Below are positions 1 through 12,300 of a stretch of DNA of 64,000 bases, one piece after another; the first letter of the stretch is position 1, and every line of letters begins with the position of its first letter. The notes under the pieces were generated by a model, which searched no databases, had not been told where the DNA came from, and saw only the letters and a program-made list of their open reading frames with translations. The translations under genes and the position numbers were made by a program. The stretch covers positions 12,064,101 to 12,128,100 of the forward strand of contig CM067515.1 in assembly GCA_034509495.1 (NCBI GenBank), read 5' to 3'. The stretch is from Acestrorhynchus altus (taxonomy: Eukaryota; Chordata; Actinopteri; Characiformes; Acestrorhynchidae).

Positions 1-901
1 AGTCGAAGACTCTCTTTTAAACAAGGTTCTAATAAAAGGGCCCTTGGACTTGAATTTTCAGTGACGTGAAAGACCCTCTCAATTTTGTGTGCATCTGTAC
101 TCAGTTTTAAAAATGTAGATGGAATGGTCCCAAGTTGGCTAAATCGTTCACCAGACGTGTTGGAAATTTACTACAGAGAGAAACTACCACATGTAATTTA
201 AATTAAGTTAAAACAATTTCAACCCATTTTGACAACACAAGTCAAGTCGTACGCATATGAGAATTAAAGGCTGTTTTTTGAAACCAGGTCAATGTTTACA
301 GTGTGTGCCACTTTACACTAAAACGCAGCTGAAGTTGCTGGCTGAAGGCAGAAGAGACAACTCGCTAGTTAGATTTAAACTCAGCATAAAGATGATAGTT
401 TTTCTGCTCCCCCTTTAATGGTCTTCTGATCATAAGGAAAAGCCCTGCTTCTTTAAGTGCAATATCCAATACATATTTTTTTGTTACATTGGAGTGTGCA
501 GTGAGCAATTTTGAAGGAAGGCTATGACTACCTTAGAAGTTAGAAATTGTATGAAATGGTATTTTGTTACTTATTATTTAGTTACAGTATTAAAATATTA
601 ACTTGATTGGATGGGCAAGGTGCACAAACACTACATTTATTCCACCTTTCTCTGTAACCAGTCATGTCAAGTCACTCTGTATGAAAATATAAGTGCAATA
701 AAAATGTAAATAATGTAAATCCCGCAGCTTATTCATAGACAGAGATTCAAAAATAGCACGTTTCTTGTGAACATTGCAAAAACTGATGTCATTGGATAAA
801 TCTTGGTTTAAAGGTGAAAGTGCAGCCCTTGTTTTACCTTTGGATGATGTTTTTCATCAGCCAGGAAGCCCTCACGTGATTTCTGTTGTTTTTCCGTGTA
901 G
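1..901 (+). other. cox5b: cox5b intron (3' part), no coding signal
   Basis: This AT-rich stretch precedes the cox5b terminal exon and ends in a pyrimidine-rich acceptor (TTTTTCCGTGTAG at 889-901). I found no frame matching the earlier COX5B exons, so the intron is at least 900 bases and the rest of the gene is left of the window. An AATAAA at 697-702 is unremarkable in such AT-rich DNA. Nothing else is recognisable. Confidence 0.6.
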
Positions 902-1014
902 GTGAGGAAGATAACACTGCGGTGGTGTGGTTCTGGCTGCATCAGGGAGAGGCTCAGCGCTGCCCGTCTTGCGGTGCCCATTATAAACTCGTCCCTCATG
1001 AGCTGCCCCATTAA
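902..1014 (+). CDS. cox5b: cox5b terminal coding exon (cytochrome c oxidase subunit 5B)
   Basis: COX5B is a nuclear-encoded, zinc-binding subunit of mitochondrial complex IV on the matrix side of the inner membrane. After the acceptor at 901 the exon starts with two bases (GT) that finish a split codon, most simply T|GT for the conserved cysteine. It then reads EEDNTAVVWFWLHQGEAQRC followed by PSCGAHYKLVPHELPH and a TAA at 1012-1014. This is nearly identical to the vertebrate COX5B C-terminus, including the Cys-x-x-Cys zinc pair and the GAHYKLV motif. The 36 complete codons fit the family's last exon. The exon encoding the mitochondrial targeting peptide is outside the window. It is convergent with arid5a, about 1.1 kb away. 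I am very sure of the family; I cannot say whether it is one of several fish paralogs. Confidence 0.95.
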
Positions 1015-1260
1015 GTAATCATTGTTTCACATTGCACAGGCCTGAACATGATCAGTTTCAAAATTCCGTGGGTTTACCTCTTCTGTTTCTAATTCCATAC
1101 ATTTATTCAGGTGTTGTGGTAATGCTGTCTATGGCAATGCAATGTCTATGGGACCACTTTGTAGTTCTGTATTTGGGGAACAAGGATTTTCTTTTTGGTG
1201 TGCTTCTGGTGTTTTTCCTGCACATCTGATTTTGGTTAAACACCTCAAATAAACAAGGAC
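1015..1260 (+). other. cox5b: probable cox5b 3' UTR
   Basis: Non-coding sequence after the cox5b stop. The first AATAAA is at 1248-1253, about 235 bases after the stop, and another is at 1464-1469. Either could set the 3' end. The UTR extent is inferred from the hexamers only. Confidence 0.45.
1248..1253 (+). terminator. cox5b: candidate cox5b polyadenylation signal AATAAA
   Basis: A canonical AATAAA on the plus strand, 234 bases after the cox5b stop codon, at a plausible distance for this compact housekeeping gene. The alternative hexamer is at 1464-1469. Confidence 0.4.
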
Positions 1261-1674
1261 GGATCTGAGATGTACTTGATTTGGACCGAATATGTAACAT
1301 CTTATAGTACTTGCATATCTGTAAATGAGCATTCCTTTACAAACTACTCCTCTTAACACAATAGACTGTCCATGTTCAGGATGCCTGTGCAGTATATTAC
1401 GTGATGTTGCGACAGCTGTTGCATTCTGTGCTTTAGAACTGCTTATCTCCATTGGAGATCTGAAATAAATTAATCAAAGAAAACAGTGAACGGTGTCTGG
1501 ACTGGTTCTTGATTGTGCTCTGAGCCACAGGTGTAATGAATTAATTTTAGTTTTGTCTGTCTGCTGCCAGTGTTGCAGCCATTCTCCTTTTAAAAAGAGC
1601 CTTGTAAAAGAAAGTGTGACCCAGGAAACAGATTTCAACCATTATGTAACTAAAAACACCAAATGTGTATCAAA

Positions 1675-1680
1675 TTTATT
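1675..1680 (-). terminator. arid5a: candidate arid5a polyadenylation signal AATAAA
   Basis: The plus strand reads TTTATT here, so the minus strand has AATAAA about 465 bases after the arid5a stop. T-rich and GT-containing sequence follows within about 30 bases on the minus strand, as expected downstream of a cleavage site. Confidence 0.45.
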
Positions 1681-1934
1681 TAGAAATTCTTTTTATACAA
1701 GTTTACAAATTTACATGTAATCAACCTTTTGCTGGAGGGTTGATTTAACAGTCAAGTAATGGATCATGGTACTTTGGTAGTCCCTTCCATGATTCCACAA
1801 TTTCTATTTAGTTACAGTTAAATATTATTTGGTCTTTTTATGCAAAAGCTTTACCACATTTTACAGTTACTAAATAGAAATCTCACATGTAGAGAAGAAA
1901 GTTTCTAACCATACAGGACACAAACATGCACTAG

Positions 1935-2115
1935 TTGAAAATGGCTGCATCCAAGAAGGAATCAACTGATTGGTGTCGATGACAGCTGGTCATCAGTGAG
2001 GAGTCCCATCGTTTATCTCGGTGGAGACGACCAAGGAACCTGTGTTTGAAGGCACTGTGGTCAGTGCCAAGTTCAACAGTCACAGCTACATCAATTATGA
2101 ACAAAGACATCACAG
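1935..2115 (+). mobile_element. Tc1-like transposase relic in arid5a 3' UTR
   Basis: The stretch around 1990-2075 (TCAGTGAGGAGTCCC, then GGAGACGACCAA, then GGCACTGTGGTCAGTGCCA) parallels 46810-46900, which has the same order of words. Both resemble the segment of Tc1-like transposases that encodes the 'FSDES' catalytic region. No open transposase frame remains. The family call comes from this resemblance; edges are approximate. Confidence 0.4.
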
Positions 2116-2144
2116 CAACAGTCTTGGTCAGAAAAATAAGCAGG

Positions 2145-3326
2145 TCAATATGGCTGCAGACTAGCCATGCTGTAACCAGGTGCAGGTGGAGGCCAGACAG
2201 GCACTGGATAAGGATATGGGCGAAGGGCTGCTTCGTAAGGTCCAGGGAAGGAGCCTCCCACTGGTAGAGGATGTGCAGGATGGGTTTGGGATGGAGGAAT
2301 CGAGAGATGAGGGAGTAGGATGGGCTGAATCGGTTTCAACTGTTCCACTGCATCTATTCTGGGACGGTCAAAAGCTGAGAACAAGTAAGGCGCTGGCAAG
2401 CCAACCTGTGAGTGAACAAGGTACTGTTGGGTGGGAAGGGGCTTGGGCACCACCATCTTTGCTTTGTCTTTTCTGTCTGTGAAGGACTTCTTGATGTAGG
2501 CCTCTGCACTGCTGGGCCTTTTGGGATGGGGCTGGTGATGGTGTGGTTTGTATGAGGGCTGTAGTGATATGGGCCTCCGGGGCAGGACCTTACTGAAGCT
2601 GGAAGCAGAGGGCACCCAACAACTTGTGCCAAGGGAGGCAGGTACAGGTATCCGGAGGGCAGAGTGCCTCACTCCAAGCTTGGTCTCCATGGCCCAAGCT
2701 GGCAAGCTCCTCTGGGATTTGTCTGGATGTATATGAGTGCCCTGTAGGAAGTCTTGATAATATGGGCGGGGCATAACAGCAAGTTCTTTGGGGCAGGGGT
2801 AGCGGCTTAAAGGCTTACACACCCGCGAGCTGGCAGACTCTGAGTTGGGCAGAGTGCCAAATTGCGCTGGTTTCTGATGCTTCTCCACTTCGGGAGCTGG
2901 CGTCCTCCTCCTGGCTGGAACAGCCACACAGTCCTCAGATGAGACAGAGTAGGGGGAGGGACTGCGGGAGAGGGAGGCAGAAGGAGAGGAGAGTGGAAGA
3001 GGTGAGCCATCAGAGGCATGTCTGATGCGTGCCGGAGACTGAGAGGAGGAAGCGTGGGATAGCTGGATAACTGAGGGTCTCTCAGGCTCACTCCCTTCTT
3101 CCAGGGCAGCAGAAGATACCACACTCAGGCTGGCCTGTGCCAGACGCTTCTTCTTCTCCAGAGGGGAAATGACCAAGGCAGGGCTCAGGGGCTTCTCCCT
3201 GGGGCAGGTGTCTTGGAGCATACCCTGGGCAAGCCTGTCATTTTCTGGAAGCTCTGAGGTAATGGGCCACGGACTGGGGTGAGAGCACACTCCTCTCTCA
3301 CAGTGGTGATCTGCTCTGAGCTTCTC
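2145..3326 (-). CDS. arid5a: arid5a last coding exon
   Basis: Acceptor TTATTTCCAG, then phase 0 from 3326 to a stop at 2145-2147, giving 393 residues. It starts EKLRADHHCERG. The SPLEKKKRLAQ motif lies at exon residues 54-64. The body is rich in Ser, Pro and His and probably disordered. A CWVP motif lies mid-exon, and the end is Pro/Tyr-rich (ASLQPY). The frame is open throughout, so the gene looks intact. Confidence 0.9.
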   Translation of the reverse strand, partial: EKLRADHHCERGVCSHPSPWPITSELPENDRLAQGMLQDTCPREKPLSPALVISPLEKKKRLAQASLSVVSSAALEEGSEPERPSVIQLSHASSSQSPARIRHASDGSPLPLSSPSASLSRSPSPYSVSSEDCVAVPARRRTPAPEVEKHQKPAQFGTLPNSESASSRVCKPLSRYPCPKELAVMPRPYYQDFLQGTHIHPDKSQRSLPAWAMETKLGVRHSALRIPVPASLGTSCWVPSASSFSKVLPRRPISLQPSYKPHHHQPHPKRPSSAEAYIKKSFTDRKDKAKMVVPKPLPTQQYLVHSQVGLPAPYLFSAFDRPRIDAVEQLKPIQPILLPHLSIPPSQTHPAHPLPVGGSFPGPYEAALRPYPYPVPVWPPPAPGYSMASLQPY

Positions 3327-6300
3327 CTGGAAATAACATGACAGGAGACACTAATTATGAACAAGAGAAAATCAAAACAGATGAGCTCTTAACAAAAACA
3401 AATACAAGTGTCTGTGAATGATGTGGCAAACCTGAAAATACACGCTGGAGAAAATCAATACAGAAAATCGACTAGATCATGAACAGACCAGGTTATTGTT
3501 GACAAAGCTGGAATCATCAAAAGAACTGAAAGCCCAAATTACAAAACATGAGAAAAGTTATATGGAGACCAGGGTCTACGATGAGCTGTTTTAACATCAA
3601 ACAACTTTGGTATGATTATCCGCATTTAAACGTTAAATCATTGTGCATTCTCTGACTGGCTGCTGATGGTAAGGCAGCATGACTTGGGATTCAAGATTGT
3701 GACCTCCATGCCATAGTAGAAGTACCGTAGACTGCTGAGCCACTCTGAACATCCCTGAAGTTTACTTATTCAGCAAACGCTGAGTTTGGGCTGTAACATC
3801 TCAGGGCTCTCAAACTGGATTGGCAAATGAAGCCGTTCAGGATCCTGGATGAAACTGCTACACAATTTAAGGAGACACAAGCTGCAAGCTAGACAATAAT
3901 AAATATCTAAGTAGGCTTATTTGTCTTCTATTCCACCTGAAATAGTGAAGTGCTTCAACCTGGTTTCTTATTCTCTTCCAGCTTAAATTCTACATCTGCA
4001 TCATTAAATGCATTCAAATTCATGTGAAACTTGAACAGCACATGCAGCTCTGAAAGAATATGGATGTGATGGTGATCACACTCCTTCTATTTCAGTTTAA
4101 AACAAGGTGATGATTGTCCAGTCTAGAGGCGGTCTAGAGACCCTATCAGGTCACATCGATATTGATTATTTACCTCCAGATCATCTCTCTCTGCCGTTCT
4201 CCGCCTTTTCTTGCCCTCTCCTTTGCTGCTCTTGCTGTCATCACTCCTTTTATACTGTTTACGGGGTTTTGAAGGTGGAAGGGGCTTATCCTCCTCGCCC
4301 CTTCTATGCCTTTCAAAGGGCAAAACCAACCTGTTGAACAAAACAAGAGAGACAAACATGACCTTCCAGCCTAGAACAGTACAGAATATTTGACACCGTC
4401 GGACCGCCAGAACTTTGTAATCCTTGGCAGGTATAACAATACATGGTCAATCAATTACAGTAACTGTTCCCTAAACGTCCATTCAGAACAAAATCCAGGA
4501 CTGGAAACTGGTTTTAAGGTCCACATTTGAAGACCTCTGGTCTAGACTGATAGTTAGGCCGGCTGTATGACAAAGCAGTCATCTTTCCAGACCCCTGTGT
4601 GAAAAGGAGACTTGCACTGACCAACTGTTGTTAAAGTTATTGTCAGTAGATGGCAGCAGAGAGGTGATTTAAAGAGTGCATCTCCTGGGTTCTGTAGTAA
4701 ATCAGGAGTGACTAACCCTGTTCCTGGAGAGATACCTTCCTGCAGACCTTAGATTCAAACCTAATCCACACTCTATCTAATTACTGCCTTCAGAAGGTCA
4801 CAACAATACATATACAAATGTACTCAAAGGCCATGCCCACCAGGAACCCACCCAACCTAGGTTTCCCCTGTGTGGAACCAGCATGAATATGATGGCTATC
4901 AAATAAGCATAGAACTAACAATGGAGGCTTTTGGAAGAAAACCACTATCAACAATATCAACATTACACTGTACAATTATTACCCTCTACACTCATACATA
5001 AACGTAAAAATAAAACTGACAAAAACAGCCCAACTAACCCTAAAGGCCAAGTGTATCACATTTGATAGATATTTGATAAATATTAAAGTTTTAAAATTTT
5101 AACATCTGAAAGATGTGTAATTATATAAAACAAGTATCAAACAATAGCTAAATATCATCAATACCTAATAAATAAATAAATGAATAAATAAATAAATTTT
5201 TCTACATTGAGTGGCATAATGAGAGTTTACCTCTCATAGTTTCAGTGCGATCTATTATCGGCTGACTCAGACATCATGTTGTTTTGTGAAGCCTGACTCC
5301 AGGAGCCGGTGTTGTATGAAGCAAGGCTTGGCCGTGAGCTGCACTTCTAAGGTTGAGCTTACCTTTCATAATGTCTTCGGGTACAGGTGGCTGCGCTGGT
5401 GCTGCCTGGACTTCCACCCAATTCATCATACACGTTCTTCCAGAGCCGCCGGGCTGTCACCTGATCACACACATACAGACAAAAATATTGGGACACCTGT
5501 TCATTCATTCAAAAATTTTAAAGAGTTTCTCCTGCTTTGCTTGCAGTAACTGTCTCTAATGTCCAAGGTAGACTTTCTGTTAGATTTTGGAGAATTGCTG
5601 TGAGGATCTGGCTGCATTTAGTGACAAGACCCCGAAAGTAAGAAGATAGACCACTGATGGCAAAGGTTTTGGTTTGCTCAGCATTTTCTGGGTGATCCAC
5701 TGGTGGTGAAGCAGATTTTATTTAAATGCCAATTTCTATGGCTCACCTTCCACTCACAATCCAATTTATTCATTTATCTTTCTTGCATTATCTGTTGAAA
5801 TTAATTTCATTAATTATTTTCATCTAGCAGAACGTCAACAACAACATTAAAAAGTTCAATATCAGGCTTGGTGATGTATTATTTGCAGAGCTGTTTACAA
5901 CATTTGTTTTATTTTGTTTTCTACAATAAAAATGTAGTTACATCTTGCTAGAATAAGATCTACAATAATCTGGGTGGTGCAAGCATGGACCAGCAGTGGC
6001 AAACAACTGTGTGGTTGCAACCTTATCAAGCGTGTAGACCAATATATGCTTGCTATACTTGCCTGGCATTAGGCATGGTAACAATATGTCCACATAATGT
6101 GCTCCAGTCCTATTCTATTGGCAGTACTTTTCAATATGGACTAGACAATGAGGGCAACTTCAAATATGCTAGACACATTCATCAGAACAGGGGTCCACAA
6201 ACATTTGACATGAAAATTCTCACATTTATGCCTAAGCACTGATTTTTCCTAAGTAGGCTCACATATGACGTAACAAAAAATGTAAGATATAATGAGAAAT

Positions 6301-9300
6301 GTTCACACTGGCCAGCGCTTCTCACCTCTGAAGTTACCAGTATTAGTAAGTAACCGATTCATGATGCAGGCCTGTCCTCTCTATGCATCTCTATACTAAT
6401 TATTGCGTGTTTAACCTTCTTAGTCTGAATCCCCATTACTCATACCACTGAACCTTACTGAACTGTCACAATTAGTCACCATGACTCTCAAAGGTTTTCT
6501 CACACACTGTGCATTTTCCTCTCCTGATAATGGTCTTTCAGTTGCATACTTTGGGGGTAAAGGGGATAATTTACTTGTTGCACATTAGTAATTGATGTTA
6601 GTAATCATATACTTTAATCCCCATTACTTATACCTGTCAGAAAAAACTGGTTGTACCCTCAAATATCCAATTACGTACCATAAGCAGGGGTTCCAATCTT
6701 ATTCGCAAAGTGCCAGTATGGCTGCAGGTTTTCAGTCCAAACAACCTGATTATATTTGTTAAATCAGTTGGTCTCAGTCTTCAGTTAAGCTCCTGCTTTG
6801 TTTGATGGAAAACCTGCAGCCACACCGGCCCTTTATGCCTTAAAATACACCTGGCGTTCACTAAATCCCATATAACCGTATTTTCCGGACTATAAGCCGC
6901 TACTTTTTTTCCACGATTTAAACCATGTTGCTTATAATGAGGTGTAGCTTTTTCTTCTCACATATGTAATTTTCCAGGTTTTTTTTTTTTTAAACTTTGC
7001 AGGTGCGGCTTATATTCCGGAAAATACGGTAGGTTGGTTTTGTTGCTCGGTGTGGAGCAGTGGGTAAAAATTTCAGGACGAATGACAATTATTAAAATTT
7101 AGATAAACCCAAGGTTTGTCTTTTAGCCAAACTTATCTGCCTGTTGTCTTCCTCCCTCTTTCCTTTCTGAAGCAATCACAAACCTGGAGATATCAGTCAA
7201 TAACATTCACTGACCCCGCCCCTAAACTGTCAAACCAACCCTGTCGACACTCAAGCTCAATAACTTCACTTGAGCAGAGAGAAGAACCACAGGAAGTGGC
7301 ATGCAATGGCATGCAAAGACAACTGAGAAAAAAAAAAAACATTCAAAAGGGAAAAATGAAGCTTGTGAGAGATTTTTTTGTTCAGTGTGCACAGGATTCG
7401 AGAAAGTTACGCATGCAAAATGTCGAAACTGGCAGGTTTATCATTTTCACCTTGCGACTGTTGACATTGACGTGGCACCATACGAATAGACTTGATAAAC
7501 ACAACCAAATTAAACAAAAACTGAATTTATTCATTGAGGAAAACAATCCAGTATTATATATTTGTGAGTGGCAAAAGTATGTGAACCTTTAGGATTAGCA
7601 ATGTGAAAGTTTTATCAATCAATGAGAGACAATCAGGTAGATGCCCTCTTTTATTTAAAGAACAGGGATCTGATCTTAACATCACATTTGTGGAAGTGTA
7701 TCAAGGCACGAACATCTGAGATTTCTGAAGAGCTCAGAAGAAGAGCTGTTGATGCTTTGCAGGCTGGAAAAGGTTACAAACCATCTCCAGTCCACAGTCA
7801 GACAGATTGTGTACAAATGGAGGAAACTGAAGACCGTTATTACCCTCCCCAGGAGTGCTTGACCGAAAAAGATCACACAGGGAGCAAGGTGTGTAAAAGT
7901 CTGCATGGTTACACAGGAAGCCAAGGTAACGTCTAACGAACTAAAGGCCTTTCTCACACAGGTTAATGTTCATTTTCATGAGTCCACCACTAAAACACTC
8001 AATAACAGTGGTGTGTATGGCAAGAAAAAGCTGCTGCTTTCCAAAAAGTACATCCCAACTGCAGTTTGCTAAGGATCACAAGGACCAGCCATAAGGTTAC
8101 AGCAACAATATTTGTTGACAGAGGAGATCAAACAAGATATTTTTGGTTTAAAATACTGCACTCCAACATAAAAACCCTATCCCATCTGTCAAACAGTGTA
8201 GGGAGCATCACAGTTGTGCTGCAAATTACTAGCAAATTCTATAAGATAAATTCTACATAGATGTCAGGACATCTGGCTGTCAGCTGAATCTCACAAGACC
8301 GTTGGTCATGCAGTAGGACAATGACCCTAAGAATGGTTAAGGAAGAATGAAGTTAACAGAGTTGAAGCTGTTTTGTGCTAAAATTCCTCCAAGTCAATGT
8401 GTAGAATGAATCGACAATTACCGTATTTTCCGGAATATAAGCCACACCGGAATATAAGCCGCACCCGCAAAGTAAAAAAGAAAACCCTGGAAAATAACAT
8501 ATATAAGAAGAAAAAGCTGAACCTCATTATAAGCCACATGGTTTAAAGTGTGGAAAAAAGTTGAGGCTTATAGTCTGGAAAATACGGTACCGGAAACTTT
8601 AAATAGCAGTTGCTGCTGCACAAAGGGGTCACAGCAGTTACTGAAAGCAAAGCTTCACATACCTTTGCCACTCACAGATACGTAATGCTGGACCATTTTC
8701 CTCAATAAATAAATGAACAAGTGTGATGATTTTTTTTCTCATTTGTTTGATTTCTTTCTGCTTTTAGGATTCATCTGAAAAACTGATAACGTTTTAGGTC
8801 AATTTCGTGCAGAAATATAGAAAATTCTAAAGGGTTTACAAACTCTCAGGCACCCCTGTAGAATTAAAACACACCAATAAAAAACTCAACTCGAAAACTC
8901 CCAACACAACAAAAGTGTAACTTTGTGTGTAACTGCAGGTTATGTAGTATCTATTATTTATTTTGTTATTATTAAATTATATAGATTTTGTTATATTGCC
9001 AAAACATGCTTCTTTTCTTGCTGACACAAGTCAGACAGGATTTCTGAACCACACACTTGATTAAACTGTTGTTTTTCCATTACACCAAACTGGCCAAACA
9101 CTTACATACAGGTGGGTATAATCAGTGTCACTCTGCACATGTATACATAAGCACCTTTAGATGCAAGGACAGAGTGAATGGAAACTTCTGGCTGTTGATC
9201 AACAAAGCAGAGTTGGGGTAGCAGGCCTGCAGCTTTGGGCTGGCTGGCTGAAGGCGAAGCTGGACCCCCCTCTGCTCTCATTGTGGTTAACAGCCACTGC

Positions 9301-12300
9301 TTTCAAGTCATCTCAGGATGATCTCGAGCCAGCTCAAGTTTCCATTGAGAGACGGTCTGGCTATGGCTGTGACCTCCTTGCAGTAGCAAGAGTGATGCTA
9401 TCGCTCAACATGCGAATGAACGTTATTTGTGGACCACCGCAAAGGTGCACAGAGGTATAACTATGTAACTACAGACGTGGGTAGTAACTACTTCTGTTTA
9501 GGTCCTTAGATACTTAGGTCACATTTAAATACATTTTAGTTCATCTTTATGTCGAAAAGACAATGACTCTTTTGCTCCACACTGAGTAACCCATTCTGCT
9601 TTTGGGTTTCTGGGTTTCATTTCATTCTGTTCTGTTGGTTCGGACTCGTTCCTGGACTGCTTCACATTCGCTCACACTTCCAACTTTGCAGCTTTTGATT
9701 TTTTCATCCAGACCAGAAGATGCAAAAGGAGAAGAGTCTTCGATTCCAAACAAATTTCAAATTCTTATACTGATAGGTGCAGTTCTATGCTGCTGGATGT
9801 TGTAAGTTTCTAGTATTATTTTACTGAAGTAATAGTTAGGTTACTTAGTTATTAGTAATATGTGATTAGTTTGTTTACTATTAGTAACAGTTAGTAAAAG
9901 TATAGTTTATTCAACTGAAGGCAAACTGGAGGAGCTGTGAACTGTCTTATCTGAGATTGTGCTTGTGCGCACTTACTGAGTCATAGCCTCCCAGTGTCTC
10001 CACAGCTTTGTAGATTTTCCACAGGTTGACTGTAAAAGATACAAAGCCTAAATGTCAAAACAGTCTCTGACTGTTGCAGGCTCTTAAATTGACTAAATTT
10101 AAGTAGAAAATTTACAAACAGATGGATAATCTCCAGGATAAACTTGAAACCATAGAACAAATTTATCACATTTACATTAAGAACAAAAAAAACTAAACTT
10201 CTTTTTAAATACAATTCATTACAATTCATACTCAACATATTTTTTTATGATTTCTAAATATTAATATTATTAATGGGTCATAAACTTTTCATTACAAGTA
10301 ATTAAGGTTATATACACTACTGGTCAAAATTTTTAGAACACCCAATATGGGTTCTGAAACTTCTGACCAGTAGTTTACATATATTATGCAGCGGCATTTT
10401 GTTAGTCAAGAGATCACATCGCAGCACAATGACGGTATGAAATTGATTTGTTTCACTGGTTTACAATCAACCACAACATTATGACCACCTCCTTTCACCT
10501 CAGTTCTATAATTAGTTCTTCAGTGTTCAGGACCCCCTCTCAGCACTGCAGTGACACTGACATGGTGGTGGTGTGTTTGTGTGTGTTGCGCTGGTCTGAG
10601 TGGTTCAGACACAGCTAACACACCACTGCCATGTCAGTGTCACTGCAGTGCTGAGAATGACCCATCACCCAAATAATACCTGCTTTGTGGTGGTCCTACG
10701 GGGTCCTGAACACTGAAGAACAAGGTGAGAGAAGGCTAACAAGATATGCAGAGCAACATATGGACAGCAGTCTAATTATTGAACTACAAAAAGCTCCTGT
10801 GTGGTCAGTGATGCAGATACAAATGAACAGTGAGTGTAGAGACAAGGAGGTGGTCATAATGTCGGGGTTGATTGTAAACCAGTAAAACAAATCAGACAAT
10901 TTCAGATGGTGATCATGTTGTGATGTGATCTATTGATTAAAATCATGCCATTACATAATATATGTACACTACTGGGTACTATATGTACTCATATTGAGTG
11001 TAACTTTTGGCCGGTAGTGTATATTTTACTAATGTTGGCTTTTCTCTCACCAAGATTTTTCATTTTCATCTATAATCAAGTGAAAAGGTGATAAATTCAA
11101 AAATTCATTTACAGTGCCGCCATATTAGAGAGGTCAACGTCTCTGCACAATGGCATTCAGTACCAATACAGAGCAGCAATTTATGAAAGCTACTGTCCAA
11201 AATTATACTACTTCAAGAAAACTGCTCTCAGAGAGTGGAATAGGATTATATGATACAGCGAATGCCATAATCCAAACTATGTATGGTGGGGTTTTTTTCC
11301 TCTTTTTATATAAGAGATTTTATAAGCTTATTTCATGCAACAGCCTGTTCACAGTTAGTAAATAGAAGTAAATTTGGTGGAAATCGACTGGGAAATAAGG
11401 ATGTAATGGCTGATTTTATCTTGAGAACTCGTGATATCTCAGTACACGTGTATTTGCATAAAAACAGGTCTTGACCACTCCAACATGGCAAACGCACAGA
11501 CATATTCCCTCAAATAGAGAACAACTGACAATGCATCTAGATATGTATATCTATGGCAATCTATTACCAACTCACTGCGATCATTCAAAGTATACTGATA
11601 ATATAACTCAGTACAATCTGTTTAAATAACAGATTATTTATTGTTGATTATTTATTAATCACCATCACCTTCAAGGTGTTTTGTAAAGCAGATGAACCCC
11701 AGATCCTGCTGTACTCACTCTGTTTAAAGCCTAGATGAGGTATCCTCTCGATTGGCGTGCCTCTCTCCTTCATAAAGAGGTACAAATTGATCACAAAGGC
11801 TTGATCACTTTCCTCACTCTCTGACTGGCTGGTCCAGGACTCTTTTGCACTGCTGCTGGTTTGTTCTGGGTTCTCCATCTCCCTATTGGACTGAAACAAC
11901 CAGAATAAACACAGTTGGTCATGAAATTGTAAGCTATAGTGTTCCAGTTAAAGGAGAGACACTAACAGCTTAGCAGAGGTTTTCCAAGAATGTCTCTGCC
12001 AGATTGGAACAGTATCTAGGCCTAACAGATTTATCAAACAAGCATTTACGGATCCAACATTTGTGGGACCAGCCTGTATGGCACAGAACCTGGGGTGGAA
12101 CCTGTATGCTCCCATGCCCAACCATATGCTCAATAGGGTGCCAGAGTGTACTACAGGGTACTACCTCCTTTCAATTGTACATGTCCCCCCAATAAACATA
12201 TCCTTTCACTCTAATATTGTAATCACTTACATATATCCTTATTACATTCACACAAATAAAGGTTCATTATATTCCAACAACTCCTTCTTGATGTGTTATT

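Larger units (their letters stand above)
1660..2144 (-). other. arid5a: probable arid5a 3' UTR
   Basis: Sequence between the arid5a stop codon (2145-2147) and a minus-strand AATAAA. It is not purely unique: 1935-2115 carries a transposase-like relic in the opposite sense, so part of the UTR appears transposon-derived. The extent rests only on the polyadenylation hexamer. Confidence 0.45.

Noticed and set aside
808..1011. 67-codon minus-strand frame over the cox5b exon
   Set aside because: Antisense shadow of the conserved cox5b coding exon, which is read on the plus strand.
2354..3124. Several open frames overlapping the arid5a last exon on both strands
   Set aside because: Only the minus-strand frame from 3326 to 2145 joins in phase with the upstream ARID exons; the others are shadows in GC-rich coding DNA.
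9161..9460. 99-codon plus-strand frame in an arid5a intron
   Set aside because: No family resemblance, no splice context, and it lies within the intron of an opposite-strand gene.
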